The notes: generated from the letters alone by a model not told the origin. Counted from the first letter of the stretch, positions 22,843 to 31,533 are shown. The stretch: DNA of 64,000 nucleotides from Phil1 sp964546125 (GCA_964546125.1 CAZJIS010000001.1:1-64000), one strand, 5' to 3'. Made by a program: numbers and translations.

Positions 22843-23279
22843 TGGCAACGGGCAAAACACCATCCGCGGGGTTCCTCGGTGCGCTCGTCGAGCGGATGAA
22901 GAACGACAAGAAGTTTGAGCTTGCGGTGTACGCCGTGCTCATCCTCATCGGCGTGCTGATCTTCGTTTTCTCCTCCTGCGAAGAGGGGGGATGGCGCGCG
23001 GGCGCCGCGCCGAGCCGCGAAGCGCCTGCATCCGATGAGCTCGAGGATCGCCTCGCGGGCATTCTCTCGAGCATTGAGGGGGCGGGGGCGGTGCAGGTGA
23101 TGATCGTGCGGGATGAGGCGGGCGATATCACGGGCGCCATCGTCACGGCACGGGGCGCCGCGGATATTTCCGTGCGCGAAAGGCTCCGAAGCGCGGTGCG
23201 CACGGTCTTGGGCATCGGCATGGATCAGGTGGAAATTTTCCAGATGGAAAAAAACAATAGCGAGAATGCGGAGGGTTAA
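22842..23279 (+). CDS. spoIIIAG: stage III sporulation protein AG
   Basis: SpoIIIAG forms the large ring of the SpoIIIA-SpoIIQ channel. The 145-aa protein has a cytosolic N-terminus, one membrane helix (about 32-52, FELAVYAVLILIGVLIFVF) and a C-terminal ring-building domain with LEDRLAGILSSIEGAGAVQVMI, ARGAADISVRERLRSAVRTVLGIGMDQVEIF. It is shorter than Bacillus SpoIIIAG (about 229 aa), mainly because the insert between strands is missing. The ATG start overlaps the spoIIIAF stop. spoIIIAH follows after 3 nt. Confidence 0.93.
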   Translation: MATGKTPSAGFLGALVERMKNDKKFELAVYAVLILIGVLIFVFSSCEEGGWRAGAAPSREAPASDELEDRLAGILSSIEGAGAVQVMIVRDEAGDITGAIVTARGAADISVRERLRSAVRTVLGIGMDQVEIFQMEKNNSENAEG

Positions 23280-23282
23280 GAA

Positions 23283-23795
23283 ATGAAAAAGTATGTTTAT
23301 ATCGGAGTGGTCGCGCTGCTGCTCGCAGGCGCGGTGTGGTGGAGCATCGCGGGAAGCGGCGTGAAGCAGAAGGGGAAGGACGTGCAGGCGCAGAACAAAG
23401 GGGAGGCGCAAGGCGGCGGGGAGCAGGTCTCGGCGGGGATCACTGCGGATTATTACGAGGCGTTCCGCAGCGAGCGCGAGCAAACGCGCGAAATGGAATT
23501 GGGCTGGCTCGATGAAATCATTGCCACTTCGGCTACCGATTCCGAAACGCTTGAAGATGCGCAGGCGCAAAAGCTTGCCCTTGTTGCGCAGATGGAAAAG
23601 GAGTTTGCGATTGAAAACCTCATCCGCGCCAAGGGCTTTGCGGATGCGGCGGTTACCTTCCACCAGGGCGCTGTGAGCGTGGTGGTCGCAAGCGCGGAAT
23701 TGACCGCCGAGCAGGCGGCGCAGATCCTCGAGATCGTGCAGAGCGAGACCAAGGAGAGCGCGGAGAACATCAAGGTGATCCCCAACCCGAAATAA
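23283..23795 (+). CDS. spoIIIAH: stage III sporulation protein AH
   Basis: SpoIIIAH is the mother-cell partner that binds forespore SpoIIQ in the intermembrane space. The 170-aa protein has an N-terminal membrane helix (about 4-22), a Gln/Gly-rich linker, and the conserved C-terminal domain: YYEAFRSEREQTREMELGWLDEII, ENLIRAKGFADAAVTFHQGAVSVVV, LTAEQAAQILEIVQSET. It is the last gene of the operon. The acetyl-CoA carboxylase genes that follow spoIIIAH in Bacillus are absent here. Confidence 0.96.
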   Translation: MKKYVYIGVVALLLAGAVWWSIAGSGVKQKGKDVQAQNKGEAQGGGEQVSAGITADYYEAFRSEREQTREMELGWLDEIIATSATDSETLEDAQAQKLALVAQMEKEFAIENLIRAKGFADAAVTFHQGAVSVVVASAELTAEQAAQILEIVQSETKESAENIKVIPNPK

Positions 23796-23862
23796 AAGAA
23801 AATCTTCTGTGAACAGAGAAAGGTAAAAAACGGTTGCGCTATGCAGGCCCTGGTTTTTCTGT

Positions 23863-23868
23863 TATAAT
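23863..23868 (+). promoter_or_regulatory. -10 box (TATAAT) for the asp23-amaP cluster
   Basis: A perfect TATAAT lies 30 nt upstream of the Asp23-family start, preceded by a T-rich stretch. No good -35 hexamer is seen at 16-18 nt. Confidence 0.5.
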
Positions 23869-23897
23869 ACCCAAAAGACCAAAGAGGAGGGACTATT

Positions 23898-24317
23898 ATG
23901 ACGAGCGAGAACGAAATCTCCCGTGAGGTGGACGCTGTTCAGGGCGGTTCGATCACGTTTGCGCCGGATGTGATCGCGACGATCGCAAATCTTGCGGCCG
24001 CCGAAATTGACGGGGTGGACGGCATGTCCGGCAACGTCGCCGAAAGCATTTCCGGCATGCTCAACGCGAAGAAAAACCTGACCAAGGGTGTGCGCGTGGA
24101 GGTCAGCGAAAACAACGTAAGCGTCGAGCTTGCCGTCATCATCAAATACGGCTACAAGCTCCACGAAGTTTGCGCGAGCATCCAGCGCAGCATTAAAAAC
24201 GCCATCGAAACGATGACGGGGCTTTGCGTGGTGCAGGTGAACGTGTCGGTTCAGTCCATCAGCTTCGAGAAGAGCGGCGCGAAGAAAACCGAAGCAGCGA
24301 TCGAACCGCAGCAATAA
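23898..24317 (+). CDS. Asp23/Gls24 family envelope stress response protein
   Basis: This 139-aa protein matches the Asp23 (DUF322) family: GSITFAPDVIATIANLAAAEIDGVDGMSG, GVRVEVSENNVSVELAVIIKYGYKLHEVCASIQRSI, METMTGLCVVQVNVSV-type ending. Family proteins coat the inner face of the membrane through AmaP. The amaP and DUF2273 genes follow, giving the classic three-gene envelope-stress cluster, here placed between spoIIIAH and nusB as in many Bacillota. The ribosome binding site is AGAGGAGGG. Confidence 0.94.
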   Translation: MTSENEISREVDAVQGGSITFAPDVIATIANLAAAEIDGVDGMSGNVAESISGMLNAKKNLTKGVRVEVSENNVSVELAVIIKYGYKLHEVCASIQRSIKNAIETMTGLCVVQVNVSVQSISFEKSGAKKTEAAIEPQQ

Positions 24318-24356
24318 GCGCGCGGACTTGCCACAAAAGATGAAGGAGCGGAACAT

Positions 24357-24929
24357 ATGAAATTCAGGTTCATCGATAAGTTCCTGCTCGTGCTGTTGCT
24401 GCTTTTCATGCTCGCGCTCAGCGCCCTGTGCCTGGGTGTGGCGATGGATGTCATCAGCGGCGAGCCGGTCCTTGCGTGCTTGCAGGTCGTCACCGACGGC
24501 TATGTGATCAACAGGCTCATTCTGGGCGGCGTGGCCATCGTGCTGATCATTATCGTGATGCGCCTTTTCATCGCCATGGGCAGGCGCGAATGCTCCCCGC
24601 GGGAAAAGGCGCCTACGAGCGCGCTGCTCGCGGCCGGGGATAACGGCACGGCCTACGTTACGCTCGCCGCGCTCGATTCGCTTGTGCAGCGCCATTGCCG
24701 CGCCAACCAGCGTATCAAAGAGTGCGAAAGCTGCGTGATAGCCAAGCAAAACGGCGTTGCGATCTCGCTCAAGCTTCAGGTGCTGCCGGATACGGTTATC
24801 CCAGAGCTGAGCGCGCAGCTCCAGCAATCATTGAAGGAATATATCGAAGCCGTCAGCGGCATCGGCGTGACGAGCGTGGACGTGCTGTTCCTGCCGCTTG
24901 CGCAGCCCAAAGCGCCTAAGTCGATTTAA
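24357..24929 (+). CDS. amaP: alkaline shock response membrane anchor protein AmaP
   Basis: AmaP anchors Asp23-family proteins to the membrane. The 190-aa protein has two N-terminal membrane helices (about 7-30 and 52-72) and a soluble C-terminal domain similar to Asp23 (TAYVTLAALDSLVQRHCRANQRIKECESCVIAKQNGVAISLKLQV). This hairpin-plus-Asp23-like layout is typical. It lies 39 nt after the Asp23 gene with AAGGAG before ATG. Confidence 0.9.
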   Translation: MKFRFIDKFLLVLLLLFMLALSALCLGVAMDVISGEPVLACLQVVTDGYVINRLILGGVAIVLIIIVMRLFIAMGRRECSPREKAPTSALLAAGDNGTAYVTLAALDSLVQRHCRANQRIKECESCVIAKQNGVAISLKLQVLPDTVIPELSAQLQQSLKEYIEAVSGIGVTSVDVLFLPLAQPKAPKSI

Positions 24930-24942
24930 CAGGAGTATCAGC

Positions 24943-25164
24943 ATGGATCCAATGGGTTTTTTCAAAAAATATCAATGGCGCATCCTCGGCGTTGTGTTTG
25001 CGCTGATTTTCACGGTGCTCGTGTTTACCATCAACTTCTGGCGCACGCTTTTGCTGTTTGCTATCGTGGGCGCGGCCTATTTTATCGGCACGTTGATGGA
25101 TGAGGGCGGGCGCGAGCGCGTGGGGGAATTTTTCCGCACGCTCTTTGGACGACGCGGAAACTGA
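24943..25164 (+). CDS. DUF2273 family small membrane protein
   Basis: This 73-aa protein has two hydrophobic helices: WRILGVVFALIFTVLVFTINFWRTLLLFAIVGAAYFIGTL in two parts, then a charged tail (DEGGRERVGEFFRTLFGRR). This is the DUF2273 pattern that accompanies amaP and asp23. The ATG at 24943 has CAGGAG upstream; an in-frame start at 24898 would overlap amaP and lacks support. Confidence 0.88.
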   Translation: MDPMGFFKKYQWRILGVVFALIFTVLVFTINFWRTLLLFAIVGAAYFIGTLMDEGGRERVGEFFRTLFGRRGN

Positions 25165-25184
25165 ACGGGGGAAATGCTTAAACC

Positions 25185-25601
25185 ATGAGCAGGAAAATTG
25201 CCCGCGAGGTGGCGATGAAGCTTGCCTTTGCGCGCCTTTTTGGCGGCGAGGACACCTATGCGGATATTCTGGACAAGTCCGGCATTACCGAAAGCCCCAG
25301 TGCGGATGACGTCGCCTATTCCGACGAGGTGCTCCGCGGCGTTGAGGCGCATGCGGAGCAGATCGATGAGTTGATCGCGGGGCTCGCCATCAACTGGAGC
25401 ATCGGCCGCATGCCCCGGGTGGATCTTTCGATTTTGCGCATCGCCATCTACGAGATGCTCTTTCGCAAAGACATCCCCGAGAGCGTATCGATCAACGAGG
25501 CGGTGGAGCTTGCCAAACGCTTTGGCGGGGATCGTTCCTCGGCCTATATCAACGGCATGCTCGGGACGCTCTCCAAGAGGATCGCCCAAGGAGAGGTTTA
25601 G
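25185..25601 (+). CDS. nusB: transcription antitermination factor NusB
   Basis: NusB binds boxA RNA with S10 (NusE) to support rRNA antitermination. The 138-aa all-helical protein starts MSRKIAREVAMKLAF and contains WSIGRMPRVDLSILRIAIYEML and INEAVELAKRFGGDRSSAYINGMLG, the family signature. Length is typical. It leads into a TsaD paralogue and xseAB; the folD gene often found here in Bacilli is absent. Confidence 0.96.
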   Translation: MSRKIAREVAMKLAFARLFGGEDTYADILDKSGITESPSADDVAYSDEVLRGVEAHAEQIDELIAGLAINWSIGRMPRVDLSILRIAIYEMLFRKDIPESVSINEAVELAKRFGGDRSSAYINGMLGTLSKRIAQGEV

Positions 25602-25603
25602 AA

Positions 25604-26560
25604 TTGCGGAGCCTGTGCATCGGCATTGATACGAGCTGCTATACGACAGCCGCAGCGTGCGTTGATGAGAGAGGCATCGTTCTCGACAGGAGGACGGTGC
25701 TTTTCGTCGAACATGGGGAACGCGGCCTGCGCCAGAGCGAGGGCCTTTTTCAACATGTGCGAAACCTCAAAAGCCTTTTACCCGATATGCTCCGTGACCT
25801 CCCCGAAGGAAAAATCGCGGCTGTGGGCGTGAGCGCGCGGCCAAGGGCGGAGGCGCTCTCCTACATGCCCGTGTTTCTCGCGGGCCACACCACGGCTTCG
25901 ACGCTTGCCGCGGCGCTCGGCGTGCCGCTCTATGAATTTTCGCATCAGCAAGGGCATATCCGCGCGGCGCTTTTGGGGAACGAGGCGCTTCTTGGGCAGC
26001 GTTTCCTTGCGATGCACATTTCCGGCGGCACGACAGAGGCGCTTTTAGTTGAACAGGACGGTTCCATTTTGCTGCTCGGCGGCACTTCAGACCTGCACGC
26101 GGGCCAGTTTGTGGACCGCGTAGGCGTCGCGATGGGGCTTGGTTTCCCCTGCGGCAAGGCGCTTGAGGCGCTCGCTTCCTCTTTTGAAGGGACGCCCTCT
26201 TTCCGCCTGCCGGTATCGACGCGAGGGTGCGATTGTTCTTTCTCCGGTGTGGAGAGCGAAGCGCAGCGGAGGCTCCAGGCGGGCGCGAATCATGCGGAGC
26301 TCGCGCGCGCCGTTTATGATTGCCTTTCCCGTACGTGCTGCGCGATGCTCGACGCCGCGCAGGAAAAGGCCGGCTGCCGCGAGGCGTTGCTTGCCGGTGG
26401 CGTCGCCTCGAGCGCGCTTTTGCGCGAAGCGATGCGCGCGCGTATGGAAAAGGGCGGAAGTTTCAAACTATACTTTGGGGAAAGCGCGCTTTCTTCCGAT
26501 AACGCCGTGGGCGCGGCGCTGCTCGCGCGGGATAGATATGCGCAGGAGGCGCGCGCATGA
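25604..26560 (+). CDS. TsaD/Kae1-like paralogue (Gcp superfamily)
   Basis: The 318-aa protein belongs to the Kae1/TsaD ASKHA-fold family. It starts CIGIDTSCYTTAAA, has the metal-site His pair in SHQQGHI (His114, His118), HISGGTTEALLV, FSFSGVES-type loop (CSFSGVES) and SSDNAVGAALLA. It differs from housekeeping TsaD by a shorter length and by carrying SHQQGH where TsaD has HMEGH. Clostridia often carry this second copy beside xseA; its substrate is unknown. It uses a TTG start 2 nt after nusB, with GGAGAGG upstream, and overlaps xseA by 4 nt. t6A synthesis itself is not implied. Confidence 0.82.
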   Translation: MRSLCIGIDTSCYTTAAACVDERGIVLDRRTVLFVEHGERGLRQSEGLFQHVRNLKSLLPDMLRDLPEGKIAAVGVSARPRAEALSYMPVFLAGHTTASTLAAALGVPLYEFSHQQGHIRAALLGNEALLGQRFLAMHISGGTTEALLVEQDGSILLLGGTSDLHAGQFVDRVGVAMGLGFPCGKALEALASSFEGTPSFRLPVSTRGCDCSFSGVESEAQRRLQAGANHAELARAVYDCLSRTCCAMLDAAQEKAGCREALLAGGVASSALLREAMRARMEKGGSFKLYFGESALSSDNAVGAALLARDRYAQEARA

Positions 26561-27774
26561 GGCCGGGCTATGTGCTGAGCGTGACGCAGCTCAACGAATA
26601 CGTCGCAAGCCTGATCGGTAACGACGCGCTGCTCGCGGGGCTTTCATTGCGCGGCGAAATCAGCGGCTTTAAGCGGCACAGTTCCGGCCACCTTTATTTT
26701 TCGATGAAGGATGAAGGCGCGCTCGTGCGCTGCGTGATGTTCCGCCAAAACGCGCTCTCGCTCAAGCAGGAACTGCGCGAGGGCATGCGCATTGTCGCTA
26801 AGGGATACGCCTCGCTCTACGCGCGGGACGGACAGTTCCAGTTCTACGTCAAATCCGTGGAGGATGAGGGCGAAGGGGAGCTTTACAGGCGCTTTTTGCA
26901 GCTCAAGGCCCGGCTTGAGGCGACCGGCATGTTCGATCCCGCCCATAAGCGGGAAATTCCCAAACTGCCGCGCTGCGTGGGGATCGTCACCTCGGCGACC
27001 GGCGCCGCCTTGCAGGATATCACCCATGTGATCCGCCGGCGATACCCGATGATGGATATCATCGTATGCCCGGCGCAGGTCCAGGGCGATGGGGCGGCGC
27101 GGGAAATTGCAGCCGCCATCCGCGCGCTCAATGAAGACGGCCGGGCGGATGTGATCATCGCGGGGCGCGGCGGCGGCAGCCTTGAAGACCTCTGGGCGTT
27201 CAACGAAGAAGCCGTTGCGCAGGCGATCTATCGAAGCGGCATTCCTGTGGTGAGCGCCGTGGGGCATGAAACGGATTTCACGATCGCCGATTTTGTGGCT
27301 GATCTTCGCGCGGCGACACCCTCGGCGGCGGCCGAACTATGCGTGCCGGAATATGAGGCTGTGAGCGCGGATCTCGAGGCGCTCATCCAAAAGCTTCGCC
27401 AGAACGCGCGGCGCGCGATCGAGGATGAGCGCGCAAAGCTCGACGCGAGCCTCGACCACGGCGCGTTCACGGCGCCCCGTTATGCGCTGCACACGGCGCG
27501 CAGCGCGCTGGATGCTTTCGAGCGCGACCTTGTACGCGGCGCTAAGGACATCCTCGGCATGCGGCGCGCGGAACTCGCCGCCGCCGTTTCCGGCCTCGTG
27601 GCGCTTGCCCCGCAAAGGACGCTCGAACGCGGCTTCGCGTTCATCAAAACCGATGCGGGCACAGTGAGTTCGGTATCGCAGCTCACGGCGGGGGAGCAGG
27701 CGCGGATCGTGATGCGCGATGGGGAGGCTGAAGTTCTTGTGGAGCGCGTGAGCGCGCAAAAGGAGCATGCATGA
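26557..27774 (+). CDS. xseA: exodeoxyribonuclease VII large subunit
   Basis: XseA is the catalytic subunit of exonuclease VII, degrading single-stranded DNA from both ends. The 405-aa protein has the N-terminal OB domain (SVTQLNEYVASLI..LRGEISGFKRHSSGHLYFSMKDE), the catalytic core with GIVTSATGAALQDI, DVIIAGRGGGSLEDLWAFNEE and SAVGHETDFTIADFVADLRAATPSAAAE, then a coiled coil. It overlaps the TsaD-like gene and xseB by 4 nt each. Confidence 0.96.
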   Translation: MRPGYVLSVTQLNEYVASLIGNDALLAGLSLRGEISGFKRHSSGHLYFSMKDEGALVRCVMFRQNALSLKQELREGMRIVAKGYASLYARDGQFQFYVKSVEDEGEGELYRRFLQLKARLEATGMFDPAHKREIPKLPRCVGIVTSATGAALQDITHVIRRRYPMMDIIVCPAQVQGDGAAREIAAAIRALNEDGRADVIIAGRGGGSLEDLWAFNEEAVAQAIYRSGIPVVSAVGHETDFTIADFVADLRAATPSAAAELCVPEYEAVSADLEALIQKLRQNARRAIEDERAKLDASLDHGAFTAPRYALHTARSALDAFERDLVRGAKDILGMRRAELAAAVSGLVALAPQRTLERGFAFIKTDAGTVSSVSQLTAGEQARIVMRDGEAEVLVERVSAQKEHA

Positions 27775-27980
27775 GCACGAAAAACGGAACTTACGAAAAG
27801 GACATGGAAAAACTGCGCGAGATCGTGGAGCGCCTCTCGGCGGGCAATCTGCCGCTCGATGAGATGATGAAGCTCTATGAACAAGGCGTGGCGCTCGGCG
27901 CCAAATGCCGCAAAGCGCTTGATGAATACGAAGCCAAGCTCATCGTCATCGACGCGAAGGACGGTGGCGCGGATGTTTGA
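27771..27980 (+). CDS. xseB: exodeoxyribonuclease VII small subunit
   Basis: This 69-aa helical protein binds the XseA coiled coil. It has the signature YEKDMEKLREIVERLSAGNLPLDEMMKLYEQGVALGAKCRKALDEYEAKL. It overlaps xseA by 4 nt and the downstream ispA by 8 nt, so the three are probably coupled. Confidence 0.95.
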   Translation: MSTKNGTYEKDMEKLREIVERLSAGNLPLDEMMKLYEQGVALGAKCRKALDEYEAKLIVIDAKDGGADV

Positions 27981-28830
27981 AATCTATCTCCCCCTAATCG
28001 AAGCGATGCTCAAAGAGGCCGTGGCGGATACGCGCATCCCAAAGACGCTGCGCGAGTCGATGGCCTATAGCCTTCTCTCGGGCGGCAAGCGGCTGCGCCC
28101 ATCGATCTGCCTTACCTGCTGCGCGCTCGTTGGCGGTGCAGTAGAACAGGCGCTCCCCCTTGCCTGCGGCGTGGAGATGATCCACGCCTATTCCCTTGTG
28201 CATGACGATTTGCCCTGCATGGATAACGACGACCTGCGCCGCGGCAAACCCACGAACCACAAAATCTTTGGTGAAGCGGGCGCGGTGCTTGCGGGCGACG
28301 CGCTGCTCTCCCACGCTTTTGAATGGATGCTCTCTCACGCCCCCGAAGAACCGCGGGCTTTGAACTGCTACGTTCGGGCGATGCGCGCCGTGGCCGCGGG
28401 AGCGGGGGCTATGGGCATGGTTGCCGGGCAGAGTTTGGAGCTTTCCGGTGCACTCGATGCGGGAGAAGTGAGCCTCGTTGAGGTGCACCGCCTCAAAACC
28501 GGCGCGCTGATGCGCGCGGCAGCGCTTGCGGGCGGCCTTGCCGCCGGTGCGAACGACAAAGAGCTTCAAGCCCTTGAAGCCTTTGCCGTGCATTACGGCG
28601 CGCTTTTTCAAATTACCGACGACATGCTCGACGCCTCCAGCGAGGCGCAGGAAGGCAGAAACTATGTTTGGGCATATGGACAGGCAAAAGCGCGGGAGAT
28701 GGCCGATGCCCACGCGCACCGGGCAGCGGAGGCCCTTTCAACCTTTGGCAGGCACGCAGATGTATTAAAGACGCTCATTGCCCGCACGCGCGAACGCGCG
28801 AATGAAACTTCGGGGTTGATGAGGCTATGA
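27973..28830 (+). CDS. ispA: polyprenyl (farnesyl) diphosphate synthase
   Basis: This enzyme condenses isopentenyl and allylic diphosphates to farnesyl or geranylgeranyl diphosphate. The 285-aa protein has GGKRLRPSI, the first Asp-rich motif DDLPCMDNDD with the two-residue insert of type II farnesyl synthases, LKTGALMRAA, and the second Asp-rich motif DDMLD. The ATG at 27973 overlaps the xseB stop by 8 nt. Its end overlaps dxs by 4 nt, placing isoprenoid precursor supply and elongation in one operon. Confidence 0.93.
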   Translation: MFEIYLPLIEAMLKEAVADTRIPKTLRESMAYSLLSGGKRLRPSICLTCCALVGGAVEQALPLACGVEMIHAYSLVHDDLPCMDNDDLRRGKPTNHKIFGEAGAVLAGDALLSHAFEWMLSHAPEEPRALNCYVRAMRAVAAGAGAMGMVAGQSLELSGALDAGEVSLVEVHRLKTGALMRAAALAGGLAAGANDKELQALEAFAVHYGALFQITDDMLDASSEAQEGRNYVWAYGQAKAREMADAHAHRAAEALSTFGRHADVLKTLIARTRERANETSGLMRL

Positions 28831-30674
28831 CGCACACGCCGCTGTTGGATTCGATCCATAACATTGAAGATTTCAGGCGCATTGAGCGGCGCGACCTGCC
28901 GCGCCTCGCGGAGGAGATCCGCGCTTTTCTTGTCGAGTCCGTAGCAAAAACGGGCGGTCATCTCGCCTCGAACCTCGGCGTGGTTGAATTGACCATCGCG
29001 CTGCATTTGGCGTTCCATTCGCCTGAGGACAGGCTTGTTTTTGACGTGGGTCACCAAAGTTACGTCCACAAACTCATCACAGGCCGAAAGGCCGAATTTG
29101 CGGCGCTTCGGCAGAAAGGCGGCCTGAGCGGGTTTCCCAAGCGCAGTGAAAGCGCGCACGATGCATTCGAAACCGGCCATGCGAGCACATCGATCTCGGC
29201 GGCGCTCGGCATGCTGCGGGCGGATGCAATGCTTTCCCGCGCGCGCAGCGTTCTTGCCGTCGTGGGGGATGGCGCGCTCACGGGCGGGTTGTGCTTCGAG
29301 GCGCTCAACGATGCGGGGCAGAGCAAGCTGCCCTTGATCGTCGTCGTTAACGACAACAACATGTCCATTTCCCACAACGTGGGCGCGTTAAGCCGCAACC
29401 TTTATAAAATGCGGGCGAGCGGCTCCTACCAACGTTTCAAAAGCTTCGTTGCCAACGCGCTTGTGCGCATCCCAAAAATCGGGCAGGGGCTTTCCAACCG
29501 CGTGCTGCGCTTTAAAAACAGGATCAAATATCTTTTGCTGCCGAACGTCCTTTTTGAAGAGATGGGCTTCACTTACCTCGGCCCGGTCAACGGACACAGC
29601 ATTGACGCGATGGTGAATGTGCTCGAGCAGGCAAAAGCTCTCCATCATCCGGTGGTGGTGCATGCGCTGACCGTCAAGGGCCGCGGCTATGATTACGCCG
29701 AAAACGACCCCGAAAAATTCCACGGCGTGGGCAAATTCGATCCAAGCACCGGCGATTGCGGCCGCCGCTCCGGTCAAACCAACTCCGCGGTCTTCGGTGA
29801 AGCGCTCGTAAAGCTTGCGCAAGTCGACCCGCGCATTGCCGCCATCACCGCCGCGATGCCCACCGGCACGGGGCTCGATGGGTTCGCGAAGCGTTTCCCG
29901 GCGCGCTTTTTTGATGTGGGAATCGCCGAGGCGCACGCCGTTACGATGGCGGCGGGCATGGCAAGCGCCGGGGCAAAGCCGGTCGTCGCGATTTACTCCA
30001 CGTTTTTGCAGCGCGCTTATGACCAGATCATCCACGACGTTTGCTTACAAAACCTGCCTGTGGTGTTCGCGATCGACCGCGCCGGGCTTGTGGGGGAGGA
30101 TGGGGAAACCCACCAGGGCATTTACGACATCAGCTTTTTGCGCAACTTGCCGAATTTGACAATCCTCTCGCCCTCCTCAGTCGAAGAGCTTGAAGGGATG
30201 CTCGCTTACGCGCTCTCGCTTGATACGCCCTGCGCCATCCGCTATAACCGGGGCTCGCTCCGGGTCGATTGCGGCGCGAAACCCGCGATCGACGGCACAT
30301 GGGAGACATTGCGCGAAGCGCGCGAGGTCACCGTGGTCGCCACAGGGCGGCTCGTGCAGACGGCGCTCGATGCCTCGGAGGGTCTCGACGCGGGCGTGGT
30401 GAGCGCGCGCTTCCTCAAGCCGCTTGATGGGGCGGCGCTCGGGGCGATCGGTAAAGTTTCGCGCACGCTCATCACACTGGAAGATGGTTCCGTGGAGGGC
30501 GGCCTCGGGTCGGCCCTTGCGCAGCATTACCAGGGAAAGCCGCGCGTCATCCGCCTCGGGGTTCCCGAAGCGCCCGTGCTGCACGCATCGATCCCACAGC
30601 AGGATGAGCTTTGCGGTATTTCCGTTGATCAAGTGCGCGCGGCGGTCGTTCGCGCGCTGGAGGAACGCGCATGA
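28827..30674 (+). CDS. dxs: 1-deoxy-D-xylulose-5-phosphate synthase
   Basis: Dxs makes DXP from pyruvate and glyceraldehyde 3-phosphate with thiamine diphosphate, the first step of the MEP pathway. The 615-aa protein has HLASNLGVVELTIALH, DVGHQSYVHKLITGR, GHASTSISAALG, the ThDP motif GDGALTGGL..NDNNMSIS, GLDGFAKRFPARFFDVGIAEAHAV, and DRAGLVGEDGETHQG. Length matches the family. It overlaps ispA and tlyA by 4 nt each. IspH of the same pathway is encoded at 51838. Confidence 0.97.
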   Translation: MTHTPLLDSIHNIEDFRRIERRDLPRLAEEIRAFLVESVAKTGGHLASNLGVVELTIALHLAFHSPEDRLVFDVGHQSYVHKLITGRKAEFAALRQKGGLSGFPKRSESAHDAFETGHASTSISAALGMLRADAMLSRARSVLAVVGDGALTGGLCFEALNDAGQSKLPLIVVVNDNNMSISHNVGALSRNLYKMRASGSYQRFKSFVANALVRIPKIGQGLSNRVLRFKNRIKYLLLPNVLFEEMGFTYLGPVNGHSIDAMVNVLEQAKALHHPVVVHALTVKGRGYDYAENDPEKFHGVGKFDPSTGDCGRRSGQTNSAVFGEALVKLAQVDPRIAAITAAMPTGTGLDGFAKRFPARFFDVGIAEAHAVTMAAGMASAGAKPVVAIYSTFLQRAYDQIIHDVCLQNLPVVFAIDRAGLVGEDGETHQGIYDISFLRNLPNLTILSPSSVEELEGMLAYALSLDTPCAIRYNRGSLRVDCGAKPAIDGTWETLREAREVTVVATGRLVQTALDASEGLDAGVVSARFLKPLDGAALGAIGKVSRTLITLEDGSVEGGLGSALAQHYQGKPRVIRLGVPEAPVLHASIPQQDELCGISVDQVRAAVVRALEERA

Positions 30675-31489
30675 AAGGCGTGCGGGCGGATGTGCGGCTC
30701 GTGGAGCTTGGCCTGAGCGAGAGCCGCGAGAAAGCGCGCGCTTTGATCATGAGCGGCAGCATTTACCTTGGGGAAGCGCGCGTCGAGAAGCCTGGCCAAA
30801 CCGTTGCGCCGGACTCCGCGCTCGAAGTGCGCGGCGCGGAGAATCCCTTCGTGAGCCGCGGCGGTCTTAAACTCGAGAAAGCGATCACAAAATACGGCCT
30901 CACGCTCACGGATGCCACCGCGGCGGACATAGGCGCCTCCACGGGCGGATTCACCGATTGCATGCTGCGCCACGGCGCAAAGAAGGTCTACGCGATCGAC
31001 GTAGGCTACGGTCAGCTCGACTGGCGGCTGCGCAGCGACCCGCGCGTGGCGGTGATGGAGCGCACCAATGCCCGCTTCATCGAACCTTCGTGGTTTTCCG
31101 AAGCGCTCGATTTTGCATCGATGGACGTTTCGTTTATCTCCATTCGCCTGATCATGCCGGGCCTGTACGCTTGCCTCAAAGAGGGAGGGCGGGCAGTGGC
31201 GCTCGTTAAACCGCAGTTTGAAGCGGGGCGCGGCAAGGTGGGCAAAAACGGCGTGGTGCGCGACCCCAAAACGCATGCCGAGGTGCTTGGGGACGCGGCG
31301 CGCTTTGCGCTCGAAGTGGGGTTTGCGATCGAGGCGATGGACTTTTCGCCGATCACGGGGCCAAAGGGCAACATCGAGTTTTTGCTCGTGCTCCAAAAAA
31401 GCTTGACGAGGCAAGAGAAAGAATGGTCCGAGCTGAACACCGAGGCATTGCGCGTGGTCTCCGAGGCGCATGCGGCACATGATGCATAA
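30671..31489 (+). CDS. tlyA: TlyA family rRNA (cytidine-2'-O)-methyltransferase
   Basis: TlyA-type enzymes 2'-O-methylate cytidines in rRNA. The 272-aa protein has an N-terminal S4 RNA-binding domain (VRLVELGLSESREKARALIMSGSIYLGE), the linker NPFVSRGGLKLEKAI, and an FtsJ-like methyltransferase domain with ADIGASTGGFTDCMLRHGAKKVYAIDVGYGQL, MDVSFISIR and VKPQFEAGRGKVGKNGVVRD. Which rRNA it modifies cannot be told from sequence. It is the last gene of the nusB-to-tlyA run before a separate nadK promoter. Confidence 0.93.
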   Translation: MKGVRADVRLVELGLSESREKARALIMSGSIYLGEARVEKPGQTVAPDSALEVRGAENPFVSRGGLKLEKAITKYGLTLTDATAADIGASTGGFTDCMLRHGAKKVYAIDVGYGQLDWRLRSDPRVAVMERTNARFIEPSWFSEALDFASMDVSFISIRLIMPGLYACLKEGGRAVALVKPQFEAGRGKVGKNGVVRDPKTHAEVLGDAARFALEVGFAIEAMDFSPITGPKGNIEFLLVLQKSLTRQEKEWSELNTEALRVVSEAHAAHDA

Positions 31490-31504
31490 AATTACATATT
31501 TTAC

Positions 31505-31533
31505 TTGAATATACACGTGCGTGGTTGTATAAT
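31505..31533 (+). promoter_or_regulatory. sigma-A promoter for nadK, with almost no leader
   Basis: TTGAAT at 31505-31510 and TATAAT at 31528-31533 with a 17-nt spacer make a strong promoter. The ATG of nadK lies only 8 nt after the -10 box, so the transcript would begin at or within a few bases of the start codon. Confidence 0.8.
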
